Part shown: one piece after another, positions 56,562-64,000 of the stretch
Layout: each line of letters opens with the position of its first letter
Position numbering within the stretch: position 1 is the first letter of the stretch
DNA from: Pseudoxanthomonas sp. SE1
GTDB taxonomy: Bacteria > Pseudomonadota > Gammaproteobacteria > Xanthomonadales > Xanthomonadaceae
Direction of reading: 5' to 3'
Length of the DNA: 64,000 nucleotides
NCBI RefSeq assembly: GCF_029542205.1
Contig: NZ_CP113783.1
Span: 1-64,000 of the forward strand
The notes under the pieces: model-generated
What the model saw: only the letters and a program-made list of their open reading frames with translations
What the model was told of the DNA's origin: nothing
Databases searched by the model: none
Program-made: the position numbers and the translations under genes

Positions 56562-59500
56562 ATGGCGACGACGATGACGACCGACGCCACGCCCGACTTC
56601 CGCCTCTATCACTCCAATGCGCTGGAGGTGCTGGCGGGCCTGCTGGCACGGGAGCTGAGCACGCCCGCGCCCGGCGTGCCGCTGCTGGCGCCGGACACCG
56701 TGCTGATCCCCCAGGTCGCGATGCGGCGTTGGCTGCAGGCCACGCTGGCCACCGAGCACGGCATCGCCGCGAACCTGGAATTCCTCACCCCCGGCGAGTT
56801 CGTCGCACGTGCGCTGGACGCCAATGTGCCTGGCGAGGGCGATGATCTCGATGCCGCGGCGCTGCACTGGCGGCTGTACGCCGCGCTGACCGACCCCGTG
56901 CTGCTCGCGCGTCCGGCCATGGCGCAGATCGCCGCCTACCTGGCGGGTACCGCATCGCGCCGGCCCGATCCGCTCAAGCCGTGGGCGCTGGCGGGGGAAC
57001 TGGCCGACGTGTTCGAGAAGTACCAGGCCTGGCGTCGCGACTGGTTGCTGCGCTGGGAAAGTGGCGCCGATCCGGACGACCCGCAGGCGATCCTGTGGCG
57101 CCACGTTGCCGGCGGCCACGACTACCGCGCGCGGCGCATCCAGCGCTATCTCGACCGCTTCGAGGGCGCGGGCCAGCCGTTGCCGCAGGGACTGCCGCCC
57201 CGCGTGTTCGCGTTCGCCACGCTCAATGTCTCCCCCGACGTGCTGCGCGTGCTGGCCACGCAGGCGCGCGTGGGCACGCTGCATTTCTATGTCCCTTCGC
57301 CGGTGAAGGACTACTGGGGCGACCTGCAACGCCTGCGCGCGGGCACCGAGGACGACACGACCGCCGACGCCCGCCTGCTGCAGGCCTGGGGTGCGGCGGG
57401 GCGCGACTTCATGGCGGTGATCGGCGGTTACGAACTGGTGCATCCCAGCCTGGACGTGCGCGGCCATGCCGATCCCGGTGCGGGGGGCGGCACGTTCCAG
57501 GGCAGCCTGCTGCGGCGACTGCAGTCGGACCTGTTCCATCGCCGCGCGCAGCCGCCCGAGCTGCTGCCGGCCCTGCGCACAGACGATCCCAGCCTGCAGG
57601 TGCACGCCTGCCACACGCGCCTGCGCGAACTGCAGGTGCTGCACGACCAGCTGCGTGCGTTGCTGGAGGACGACCGCTTCGATCCGCCGCTGCAGCCGCG
57701 CGAGATCGCGGTGCTGGCGCCGGACATCGACCCGTACGTGCCCTACCTGGAAGCCGTGTTCGGCGCGCCGGGCGATGGCGACCGGTTGCCGTACGCGCTG
57801 GCCGACACCAGTCCGCTGGCCGGCGAGCCGTTGGCCGACGTGTTCGTGCGCCTGCTCGGCCTGCCGGTCTCGCGCTTCGGCACCCACGAGATCCTCGATC
57901 TGCTCGCCAGTGCGCCCATCGCGGACGCAGCCGGTCTCGATGCCCCCGCCTTCGAGCGCCTGCACGCGTGGCTGCAGGCCGCAGGCGCGCGCTGGGGACT
58001 GGACGCGAAGCACCGTGCCGCGCACGATGCGCCCGCCGACGATGCGTACACCTGGCAGTTCGCACTCGACCGCCTGCTGCTGGGCCACGCCAGCGGCGCG
58101 CAGGACGACATCGCCGGCGTCGCGCCCTGGCCGGAACTGGAAGGCAGCGCGCTCGACGCGCTCGACATCCTGGTCCGCCTGTTGCGCGTGCTGGCGCGTC
58201 ACCAGAAATCGCTGGGCGACGCGATCACGCCCGCACAATGGCGCGAACGGCTGCTCGGACTGCTCGCCGCACTGCTGCCGCGCGAACCCGCCCTGCCTGC
58301 CCGCCAGCGCGCACTCGACCGCCTGCGCATGCTCATCGACGACTTCGCCGCGCAGGCGGAGAAAGCGGGCTATGCCGACACCGTGCCCGCCGACGTGGTG
58401 CGCGCGCACTTCACCACCACGCTTGCCGAAGCCGATACGCGCGCGCCCCTGCTGACCGGCGGCATCAGCTTCGGCCGCATGGTGCCGATGCGGCTGCTGC
58501 CGTTCCGCGTGATCTGCGTGCTCGGCATGAACGATGGCGACTATCCGCGCCGCGATCCCGCCGCCGGGCTGAGCAAGCTCACGGCCGAACTCGGCACCGA
58601 CAAGCGCCGGCATGGCGACCGCTCGCTGCGCGAAGACGACCGCTTCCTGTTCCTGCAACTGTTCGCCGCCGCGCAGGACGTGTTTCTTCTCAGTTATCTC
58701 GGTGCCGATCCGCGCGACGGCAGCGCGCGCGAACCGTCGGTGCTGGTCAGTGAGCTCATCGACGCCGCCGCGCAGCAGCATGCCGATCCGGCGTCCGTCG
58801 CCAGGGCGCTGGTAGTGCACCACCCGCTGCAGCCGTTCTCGCCGGCGGCGTTCGGTGGCGACGACGATCCGCGCCGCTTCAGCTACCGCCGGCAATGGCA
58901 TCCCGCCGCCGGCCAGCTGGCGGGGCGACGCTCGCCCCTGCCGCGCTGGTTTCGGGGCGACGCGATGCCGCCACCTGCCGACGCCGGCTCCGCGCTGCCG
59001 CTCGACCAGCTGCGCCGCTTCCTGACCGCACCGGCCGAGCAGTTCCTGCGCCAGCGGCTGGGCCTGCGGCTGGAGGGGATCGACGAGACGGGCGACGACG
59101 TCGAGCCGTTGCTGCTGCCGGGCCGCGGCCTGGCGCGCAGCGACGTGCAGGCGGCCGTGTTCGCCGGGGTGCTGCAGGGCGACGATGACGCCACGCTGCA
59201 CGCCGCCCTGCGCGCCCGCGCCCTGCTGCCTTCGGGTCCGCTGGGGCGGCGCACGCTGGCCGCGCTGCGCAGCGAGGTCACGCCGTACGCACGCGCCTTC
59301 GCCGAATGGACCGGGGGCAAGTTGCCGGTGACGCAGCGCATCGAGGTGGATATCGACGGCATCGCATTGCACGGCACGCTGGCGGGAATGTATCCGCACG
59401 GGCTCGCGCGCGTCCGCATTGGTGCCCCGGGCGGAAGCGCGGCGATCCGCGACGGTCTGGACTGGCTGCTCGCCAGTGCGGCCGGCCTCGCACTGCCCCT

Positions 59501-59948
59501 GGTTCAGTTCCACGAGGGTGGCAGGAAGCCGGCATCCGGCCATCCGTTCGGTCCCCACCTGCGTCCACCGCTCGCTCCTGGCCAGGCGCGCACGGTGCTC
59601 CGGCACCTGCTCTGGTTGCGCGAACAGGGCCTGTGCGAACCGCTGCCGTTCGCGCCTTACAGCGGCTGGGAATTCTTCGCCGCCGCACCCGACATGGAAG
59701 TGGGCCTGAAGGAGGCCGCCAAGAAGTGGTACGGAAGCGAACGCAGCTGGAGCGAAGGCAGCGGAGATGCGTTGCGCCTCGCGCTGCGCGGGCGTGATCC
59801 GTTCACCGATGACGCAACGCGGTTGCGGTTCGCGGATCTTTCGATGTCGATCTATCTCGCGGTCACGCAGGGAGAGGTCTACACCGGCACCGATCCCGAT
59901 GCCCTGCGTGCGCTGGCCTCCGTCTTCGACGCGGAGGACGCCGGATGA
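56562..59948 (+). CDS. recC: Exodeoxyribonuclease V subunit gamma (RecC)
   Basis: Chi-recognition subunit of the RecBCD helicase-nuclease, about 1128 aa. Opening FRLYHSNALEVLAGLLAREL and VPLLAPDTVLIPQVAMRRWL, middle LPFRVICVLGMNDGDYPRRD and C-terminal LPFAPYSGWEFFAAAPDME-like regions are typical. ATG 56562 is used; ATG 56574 and a GTG at 56502 are other in-frame options. The stop overlaps recB (ATGA), so the three subunits form an operon recC-recB-recD. Confidence 0.94.
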   Translation: MATTMTTDATPDFRLYHSNALEVLAGLLARELSTPAPGVPLLAPDTVLIPQVAMRRWLQATLATEHGIAANLEFLTPGEFVARALDANVPGEGDDLDAAALHWRLYAALTDPVLLARPAMAQIAAYLAGTASRRPDPLKPWALAGELADVFEKYQAWRRDWLLRWESGADPDDPQAILWRHVAGGHDYRARRIQRYLDRFEGAGQPLPQGLPPRVFAFATLNVSPDVLRVLATQARVGTLHFYVPSPVKDYWGDLQRLRAGTEDDTTADARLLQAWGAAGRDFMAVIGGYELVHPSLDVRGHADPGAGGGTFQGSLLRRLQSDLFHRRAQPPELLPALRTDDPSLQVHACHTRLRELQVLHDQLRALLEDDRFDPPLQPREIAVLAPDIDPYVPYLEAVFGAPGDGDRLPYALADTSPLAGEPLADVFVRLLGLPVSRFGTHEILDLLASAPIADAAGLDAPAFERLHAWLQAAGARWGLDAKHRAAHDAPADDAYTWQFALDRLLLGHASGAQDDIAGVAPWPELEGSALDALDILVRLLRVLARHQKSLGDAITPAQWRERLLGLLAALLPREPALPARQRALDRLRMLIDDFAAQAEKAGYADTVPADVVRAHFTTTLAEADTRAPLLTGGISFGRMVPMRLLPFRVICVLGMNDGDYPRRDPAAGLSKLTAELGTDKRRHGDRSLREDDRFLFLQLFAAAQDVFLLSYLGADPRDGSAREPSVLVSELIDAAAQQHADPASVARALVVHHPLQPFSPAAFGGDDDPRRFSYRRQWHPAAGQLAGRRSPLPRWFRGDAMPPPADAGSALPLDQLRRFLTAPAEQFLRQRLGLRLEGIDETGDDVEPLLLPGRGLARSDVQAAVFAGVLQGDDDATLHAALRARALLPSGPLGRRTLAALRSEVTPYARAFAEWTGGKLPVTQRIEVDIDGIALHGTLAGMYPHGLARVRIGAPGGSAAIRDGLDWLLASAAGLALPLVQFHEGGRKPASGHPFGPHLRPPLAPGQARTVLRHLLWLREQGLCEPLPFAPYSGWEFFAAAPDMEVGLKEAAKKWYGSERSWSEGSGDALRLALRGRDPFTDDATRLRFADLSMSIYLAVTQGEVYTGTDPDALRALASVFDAEDAG

Positions 59949-62900
59949 CCGCTGCACGTGATCCCTATCTCGCGCTGCCGCTCGATGGCGTGCAATCCAT
60001 CGAGGCGTCCGCCGGTACCGGCAAGACCTTCACCCTGGCCACGCTGGTCGTGCGGCTGGTGGTGGAAGGCGGCCTGCGCATCGGCGAAATCCTGGCCGTC
60101 ACCTTCACCGAGGCCGCCACCCAGGAGCTGCGCGCGCGCATCCGGGCCCGCCTGCTGCTGGCGGCATCGCTGCCCGCCGCCACTGCCGATGAAGGGCCGG
60201 AAGCAGCATTGACGCGCGCGCTCCTCGACGCACATCTCGCGCGGAGTGGTGAATCCCCCGCTGCATTGCATCGCCGCCTGCGCGACGCCGCCGACGGCAT
60301 GGACCTGGCGGCGGTGTTCACCATCCACGGCTTCTGCGCACGGGTGCTGCGCGAACACGCCCTGGAAAGCGGGCACGGTTTCGATGCCCCGCAATTGCTC
60401 GCCAACGACGCATCGCTGCGGCAGGAAATCGCCGCGGACCTGTGGCGCGCGCATGGCGTGGACGATGACGGCGCGGACGATCTGCTTGCGCTGTGGAAAG
60501 GCGGTCCTGACGCGCTGGCGGCCGACCTGCCCGCGCTGCTGCGCGAGCAGCGGTTGCAGCCGCACGACGTCGATCCGCTACCTGCCGACCCCGCACCCGC
60601 CTTGTGCGCCGCGGGCGAAGCACTCGCCGCCGCGTATCGCGCGCACGGGAACGCGTTCCGCGATGCCCTGGTCGCCGCAGTGGAGGGCAAGGTGCTGCAT
60701 GGCGGAAGCTACAAGGTCGAGTGGATCACCGGGCTGTTCGACGCGCTGCAAGCGTGGGCGGCCGCGGACGATGCCGGCATGCCGTTCGCGCACGACAAGC
60801 TGCCGCAGCTGCGCCATGAGGCGCTGCTGCAGAAAACCAGCAAGGCCGGCGCGGGCCGCACCCCGGAATCGCCGCTGACGCATGCCATCGATGCCTACCT
60901 GCAGGCGCAGGACCGCGTCGATGCCTACCGCGAAGCGCGCCGCGTCGCCCTGCTGCATCGCCTGCGCGACGATGCCCGGGCAAGGCTGGCGCTGCGCAAA
61001 CAGCAACTGCGCGTGCAGACCTACGACGACCTGATCGAGGGCGTCGCCGATGCGCTCGAAACGCCGCATGCGGACGCCCTGGTGCAGCGCCTGCGGGCGC
61101 AGTACCGCGTCGCGCTGGTCGACGAGTTCCAGGACACCGATCCGCGCCAGTGGCGCATCTTCGACCGCGTGTTCGGTAGCAGGAGTCCGCAGCCGGCGCT
61201 GTTCGTCATCGGGGATCCCAAGCAGGCGATCTACGGCTTCCGTGGCGGCGATGTGGAAACCTATCTTGCCGCGCAGGCCGATGCCGTCGCCGCGCCGCCG
61301 CTCTCGCACAACTTCCGCTCGCGGCCCTCGGTGCTGCGCGCCATCGAAGCGTTGTACGCACAGGCCGGTGACGCCGCGTTCGTCGATGCGCGGATCCGTT
61401 TCCATCCGGTCGCGCCCGGTGGCACACGTCACGATGACGACTTCCAGCGCCATGGCACGGCCGCGCCCGCCCTGACCGTGTGGCAGGCGCCATCGCCGGC
61501 GCCCGGACCTGACGGCAAGGTCAAGCCCTGGGATGCAGGTAGTTCGCGCGAGCTGGCCACCGCTGCCTGCGTGGCCGCCATCCACCGCGTGCTGACGGAT
61601 GCGCGCGCCGGCAACGCGACGATCGGAGGCAAACCCGTGCAGCCCGGCGACATCGCCGTGCTGGTCCGCACGCACCGGGATGCCACCCGCATCCGTGCAG
61701 CGCTGGCCGAGGTCGGCATTCCCGCTGTCGCCGCCGGCAAGCTCAGCCTGTTCGCCACGCTGGAAGCGCGCGAACTGCACGCGCTGCTGCGCACATTGAT
61801 GCACGGCGCGGACGACGGCCATCTGCGCGCCGCGCTGTCCACCGTCCTGCTGGGCGTGGATGCCGCCGGCATCGCCGCACTCGAAACCGACGGCGATGCG
61901 ATGCGCCGCTGGCAACAGCGCGCGCAGGACTGGCGCGAACGCCTGCAACGCGGCGGCCCGCTGGCGCTGGTCAACGACCTGTGCGCCGAGCACGCCCCGC
62001 GCCTGCTCGGCCTGCTCGACGGTGAGCGCAGGCTCACCAACTACCTGCAGACGGCCGAAATGCTGCAGGAAGCCGACGCGCGTACGCTCGGCCTGCCAGG
62101 CCTCGTCGACTGGCTGGCCGCTGCCATCGCCGATGCCGGCACCGGCGCCGATGACGACGCGCAGCTGCTGCGGCTGGAATCCGACGCGCACCGCGTGCAG
62201 GTGGTGACGCTGCACAAGAGCAAGGGCCTGGAGTACCCGCTGGTGTTCCTGCCGTATGCCGGCATCGGCGGAAAGGCGCCCGATCCCGGCCAGCGCGTGG
62301 TCGTCACCGACGCGGACGGCCGCGTGCTGCACTGGAGGCTGCAGGACGAAGTCTCCGGTTGGAGCGCGGCCAGGGCGCAATGGAGCGAGGCGCAGCGCGC
62401 CGAAGACGCGCGCCTGCTGTACGTCGGCCTGACCCGCGCCTGCCACGCGCTGTGGCTGGCAACGGGCGCCTTCTACCAGCACGCGCAGTCGCCGCTGTGG
62501 GCGATGGTGCGCGATGCCGACGCCCTGCTGGCGCACGACCCGGGCATCCGCATCGATCCCGCGGCGCCGCCCGCCGAACTGCCGTGGTTGCCGCCCGTGG
62601 CCGAGGGCGCGGTGCCGCCCGCCCGCATCGCCCGGCGTTCCATCGCGCCCGATTGGTGGGTCTACAGCTTCACTCAGCTTGCGCATGCCGATGCGGGCCA
62701 CGCCGTCGATGCCGCCTCCACCGAGGCCGATGGCGCGGCCGCGGACGAACCGGTGCAGCCGCCCGATGACGCAGACGTATCCCCCGACATCACCGCCGAC
62801 ACGTACGCCCCGCGCTTCAGCGGCAGCCGTTTCGGCAACGTGCTGCATGCGGCGCTCGAAGACGCCCGCTTCAGCGCATGGGCGCAGTGGCAGGCGGGGG

Positions 62901-63559
62901 ATGCGGCGCCGGAAGGAGAACATGTCGCCCTGCTCGCCGCGCTGCGCAGGGAAGGCTACGCCCAGGACGACCTGGCCGACGGCATCGCCCTGCTCACCTC
63001 GCTGGTCGGGCGCACGCTGACCGTCGCGCTGCCCGAGGGTGGCGCACTGCACGCGCTGGGCGAATACGAGCGGCGTGCCGAAATCGAATTCCACTTCGCC
63101 CTCGCGTCCACCGCCGTACCGGCGTTGCTGGCACTGCTGCACGCACATGGCGTGGTGCGCGCCCGCCAGGGCTTCGGCCTGCGCACGCGGCTGGAAGGGT
63201 TGATGACCGGCAAGATCGACCTGACCTACGTGCGCGACGGGCGCTGGTACGTGCTCGACTACAAGTCGAACCGCCTGCCGCGCTACGACGCGCCCGCACT
63301 GGCCGCCGCGATGGCGCACAGCGAGTACGACCTGCAGGCCCTGGTCTACACCGTCGCACTCCATCGCTGGCTGCGTTTCCGCCTGGGCGACGGCTACGAC
63401 TACGCGCGCGATTTTGGCGGCATCCGCTACGTGTTCTGCCGCGGGCTCGAACCGGCGCGCGATGCGTCGCTCGGTGTGCATGCGCAGCGCTTCGCGCCGG
63501 AACTGGTGCATGCACTCGACGCCCTGTTCGCCGGCCACGGGCGGGAGGCGGCCGCATGA
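59945..63559 (+). CDS. recB: Exodeoxyribonuclease V subunit beta (RecB)
   Basis: 1204 aa. UvrD-like helicase with Walker A ASAGTGKT (21-28), motif II VDEFQDTD near 392, GDPKQAIYGFRGGDVETY, and SNKGLEYPL-type motif (LHKSKGLEYPLVFLP). The C-terminal nuclease domain has GKIDLTYVRDG and the catalytic DYK at 1105-1107. The ATG overlaps the recC stop and the TGA overlaps the recD start. Confidence 0.96.
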   Translation: MTAARDPYLALPLDGVQSIEASAGTGKTFTLATLVVRLVVEGGLRIGEILAVTFTEAATQELRARIRARLLLAASLPAATADEGPEAALTRALLDAHLARSGESPAALHRRLRDAADGMDLAAVFTIHGFCARVLREHALESGHGFDAPQLLANDASLRQEIAADLWRAHGVDDDGADDLLALWKGGPDALAADLPALLREQRLQPHDVDPLPADPAPALCAAGEALAAAYRAHGNAFRDALVAAVEGKVLHGGSYKVEWITGLFDALQAWAAADDAGMPFAHDKLPQLRHEALLQKTSKAGAGRTPESPLTHAIDAYLQAQDRVDAYREARRVALLHRLRDDARARLALRKQQLRVQTYDDLIEGVADALETPHADALVQRLRAQYRVALVDEFQDTDPRQWRIFDRVFGSRSPQPALFVIGDPKQAIYGFRGGDVETYLAAQADAVAAPPLSHNFRSRPSVLRAIEALYAQAGDAAFVDARIRFHPVAPGGTRHDDDFQRHGTAAPALTVWQAPSPAPGPDGKVKPWDAGSSRELATAACVAAIHRVLTDARAGNATIGGKPVQPGDIAVLVRTHRDATRIRAALAEVGIPAVAAGKLSLFATLEARELHALLRTLMHGADDGHLRAALSTVLLGVDAAGIAALETDGDAMRRWQQRAQDWRERLQRGGPLALVNDLCAEHAPRLLGLLDGERRLTNYLQTAEMLQEADARTLGLPGLVDWLAAAIADAGTGADDDAQLLRLESDAHRVQVVTLHKSKGLEYPLVFLPYAGIGGKAPDPGQRVVVTDADGRVLHWRLQDEVSGWSAARAQWSEAQRAEDARLLYVGLTRACHALWLATGAFYQHAQSPLWAMVRDADALLAHDPGIRIDPAAPPAELPWLPPVAEGAVPPARIARRSIAPDWWVYSFTQLAHADAGHAVDAASTEADGAAADEPVQPPDDADVSPDITADTYAPRFSGSRFGNVLHAALEDARFSAWAQWQAGDAAPEGEHVALLAALRREGYAQDDLADGIALLTSLVGRTLTVALPEGGALHALGEYERRAEIEFHFALASTAVPALLALLHAHGVVRARQGFGLRTRLEGLMTGKIDLTYVRDGRWYVLDYKSNRLPRYDAPALAAAMAHSEYDLQALVYTVALHRWLRFRLGDGYDYARDFGGIRYVFCRGLEPARDASLGVHAQRFAPELVHALDALFAGHGREAAA

Positions 63560-64000
63560 GCCCGCTCGATGCCCTGTTCCGCAACGGCCACCTGCGCACT
63601 CTGGACCACGCCCTCGCCCAGAGCCTGCGCCGGCTGGATGCGGCCACGCCCGACATCGTGCTCGCCGCCGCCGCGCTGGCGTCGCTCGCCGTCGCCAAGG
63701 GCCACGCCGGACTCTCGCTGCGCGAGCCGCAGGCACTGCTCGACGCCGAAGCCCCCATCGACTGGCCATCCGCCGACGCGTGGCGCGCATGTCTTGCCGC
63801 CTCGCGCTGGGCGGCCACGCCGGGCGATGCCGATGCGGTCGCCGACCCGCACGCGCCGCTGGTGCTGGAACACGACCTGCTCTACCTGCGCCGCTATCGC
63901 GAGTACGAACGCGCGCTCGCGCTCGGCCTGCAACGCCTCGCTGCGCACCCGGTGCCGGCAACCGGCGTCGATGCGCTCGCGCCATTGTTCGCGCAGCTCT
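63556..64000 (+). CDS. recD: Exodeoxyribonuclease V subunit alpha (RecD), partial
   Basis: Only the first 148 codons are in the window; the gene runs off the right end. It overlaps the recB stop codon by the ATGA arrangement and is placed as expected for the third subunit of the RecBCD operon. The visible part is the RecD N-terminal domain (HLRTLDHALAQSLRRLDA, VLAAAALASLAVAKGHAGLS). The helicase motifs lie beyond the window. Confidence 0.9.
   Translation, partial: MSPLDALFRNGHLRTLDHALAQSLRRLDAATPDIVLAAAALASLAVAKGHAGLSLREPQALLDAEAPIDWPSADAWRACLAASRWAATPGDADAVADPHAPLVLEHDLLYLRRYREYERALALGLQRLAAHPVPATGVDALAPLFAQL

Noticed and set aside
55566..59957. A 1463-codon minus-strand frame
   Set aside because: Only its last 262 codons (mlaF) are real; the rest is antisense to recC.

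Overview
The window starts exactly on the dnaA start codon and carries dnaA-dnaN-recF-gyrB. It is therefore the replication-origin end of a high-GC (by eye about two thirds G+C) gammaproteobacterial chromosome. The order dnaA, dnaN, recF, gyrB, CPBP protease, M48 protease, tonB-exbB-exbD-exbD, pdxJ, together with FabV, AcnD/PrpF and palindromic repeats of the gtaggagcgac type, points to the Xanthomonadaceae (Lysobacteraceae), probably near Pseudoxanthomonas. The species is inferred, not proven. Coding density is very high. No tRNA, rRNA, prophage, IS element or CRISPR array was seen.

Region by region: (1) 1-6743 replication block, with an oriC-like gap (1333-1780) holding DnaA boxes and an AT-rich stretch, and three parS-type ParB sites, two of them inside recF. 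(2) 6755-12893 envelope genes: two membrane-associated proteases, a TPR protein, and a TonB energy system with one ExbB and three ExbD proteins. (3) 12923-20372 mixed metabolism: pdxJ, cardiolipin synthase, a frameshifted radical SAM gene, a nucleoside deoxyribosyltransferase-like gene, a 2OG-Fe(II) oxygenase, fructose-1,6-bisphosphatase and a DUF4010 membrane protein. (4) 20542-27312 a two-component system, then a split methylcitrate module in which acnD and prpF are separated by an SRPBCC gene and a 2H-phosphoesterase gene. (5) 27499-34128 DUF389 protein, azurin, phenylalanine hydroxylase with a divergent Lrp regulator, a glycosyltransferase-like gene, a small monooxygenase, an HD protein and a patatin lipoprotein. 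(6) 34200-37759 an AraC regulator divergent from a four-gene bufferin operon (cysteine-rich precursor, MNIO enzyme, partner protein, DoxX). (7) 37800-51885 AIM24, TonB-dependent receptor, GH18, rhomboid, TerC under a yybP-ykoY (Mn2+) riboswitch, 23S rRNA methyltransferase, DUF1080 lipoprotein, fabV, amino acid permease, SUFU-domain protein and rmuC. (8) 52106-56354 the mlaFEDCB-mlaA phospholipid transport operon. (9) 56562-64000 recC-recB-recD, with recD cut by the window end.

The most system-like element is the bufferin cluster. An exported, Cys-rich small protein is probably modified by a DUF692/MNIO enzyme with its DUF2063-type partner, and the product would sequester metal, probably copper, in the periplasm. 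The riboswitch-TerC pair is a second metal-homeostasis unit, and azurin is a periplasmic copper protein. The TonB system would power outer-membrane receptors such as the one at 39082.

The intergenic gaps are seeded with palindromic REP-like units. Several abut or supply stop codons of neighbouring genes, and one lies inside the mla operon.
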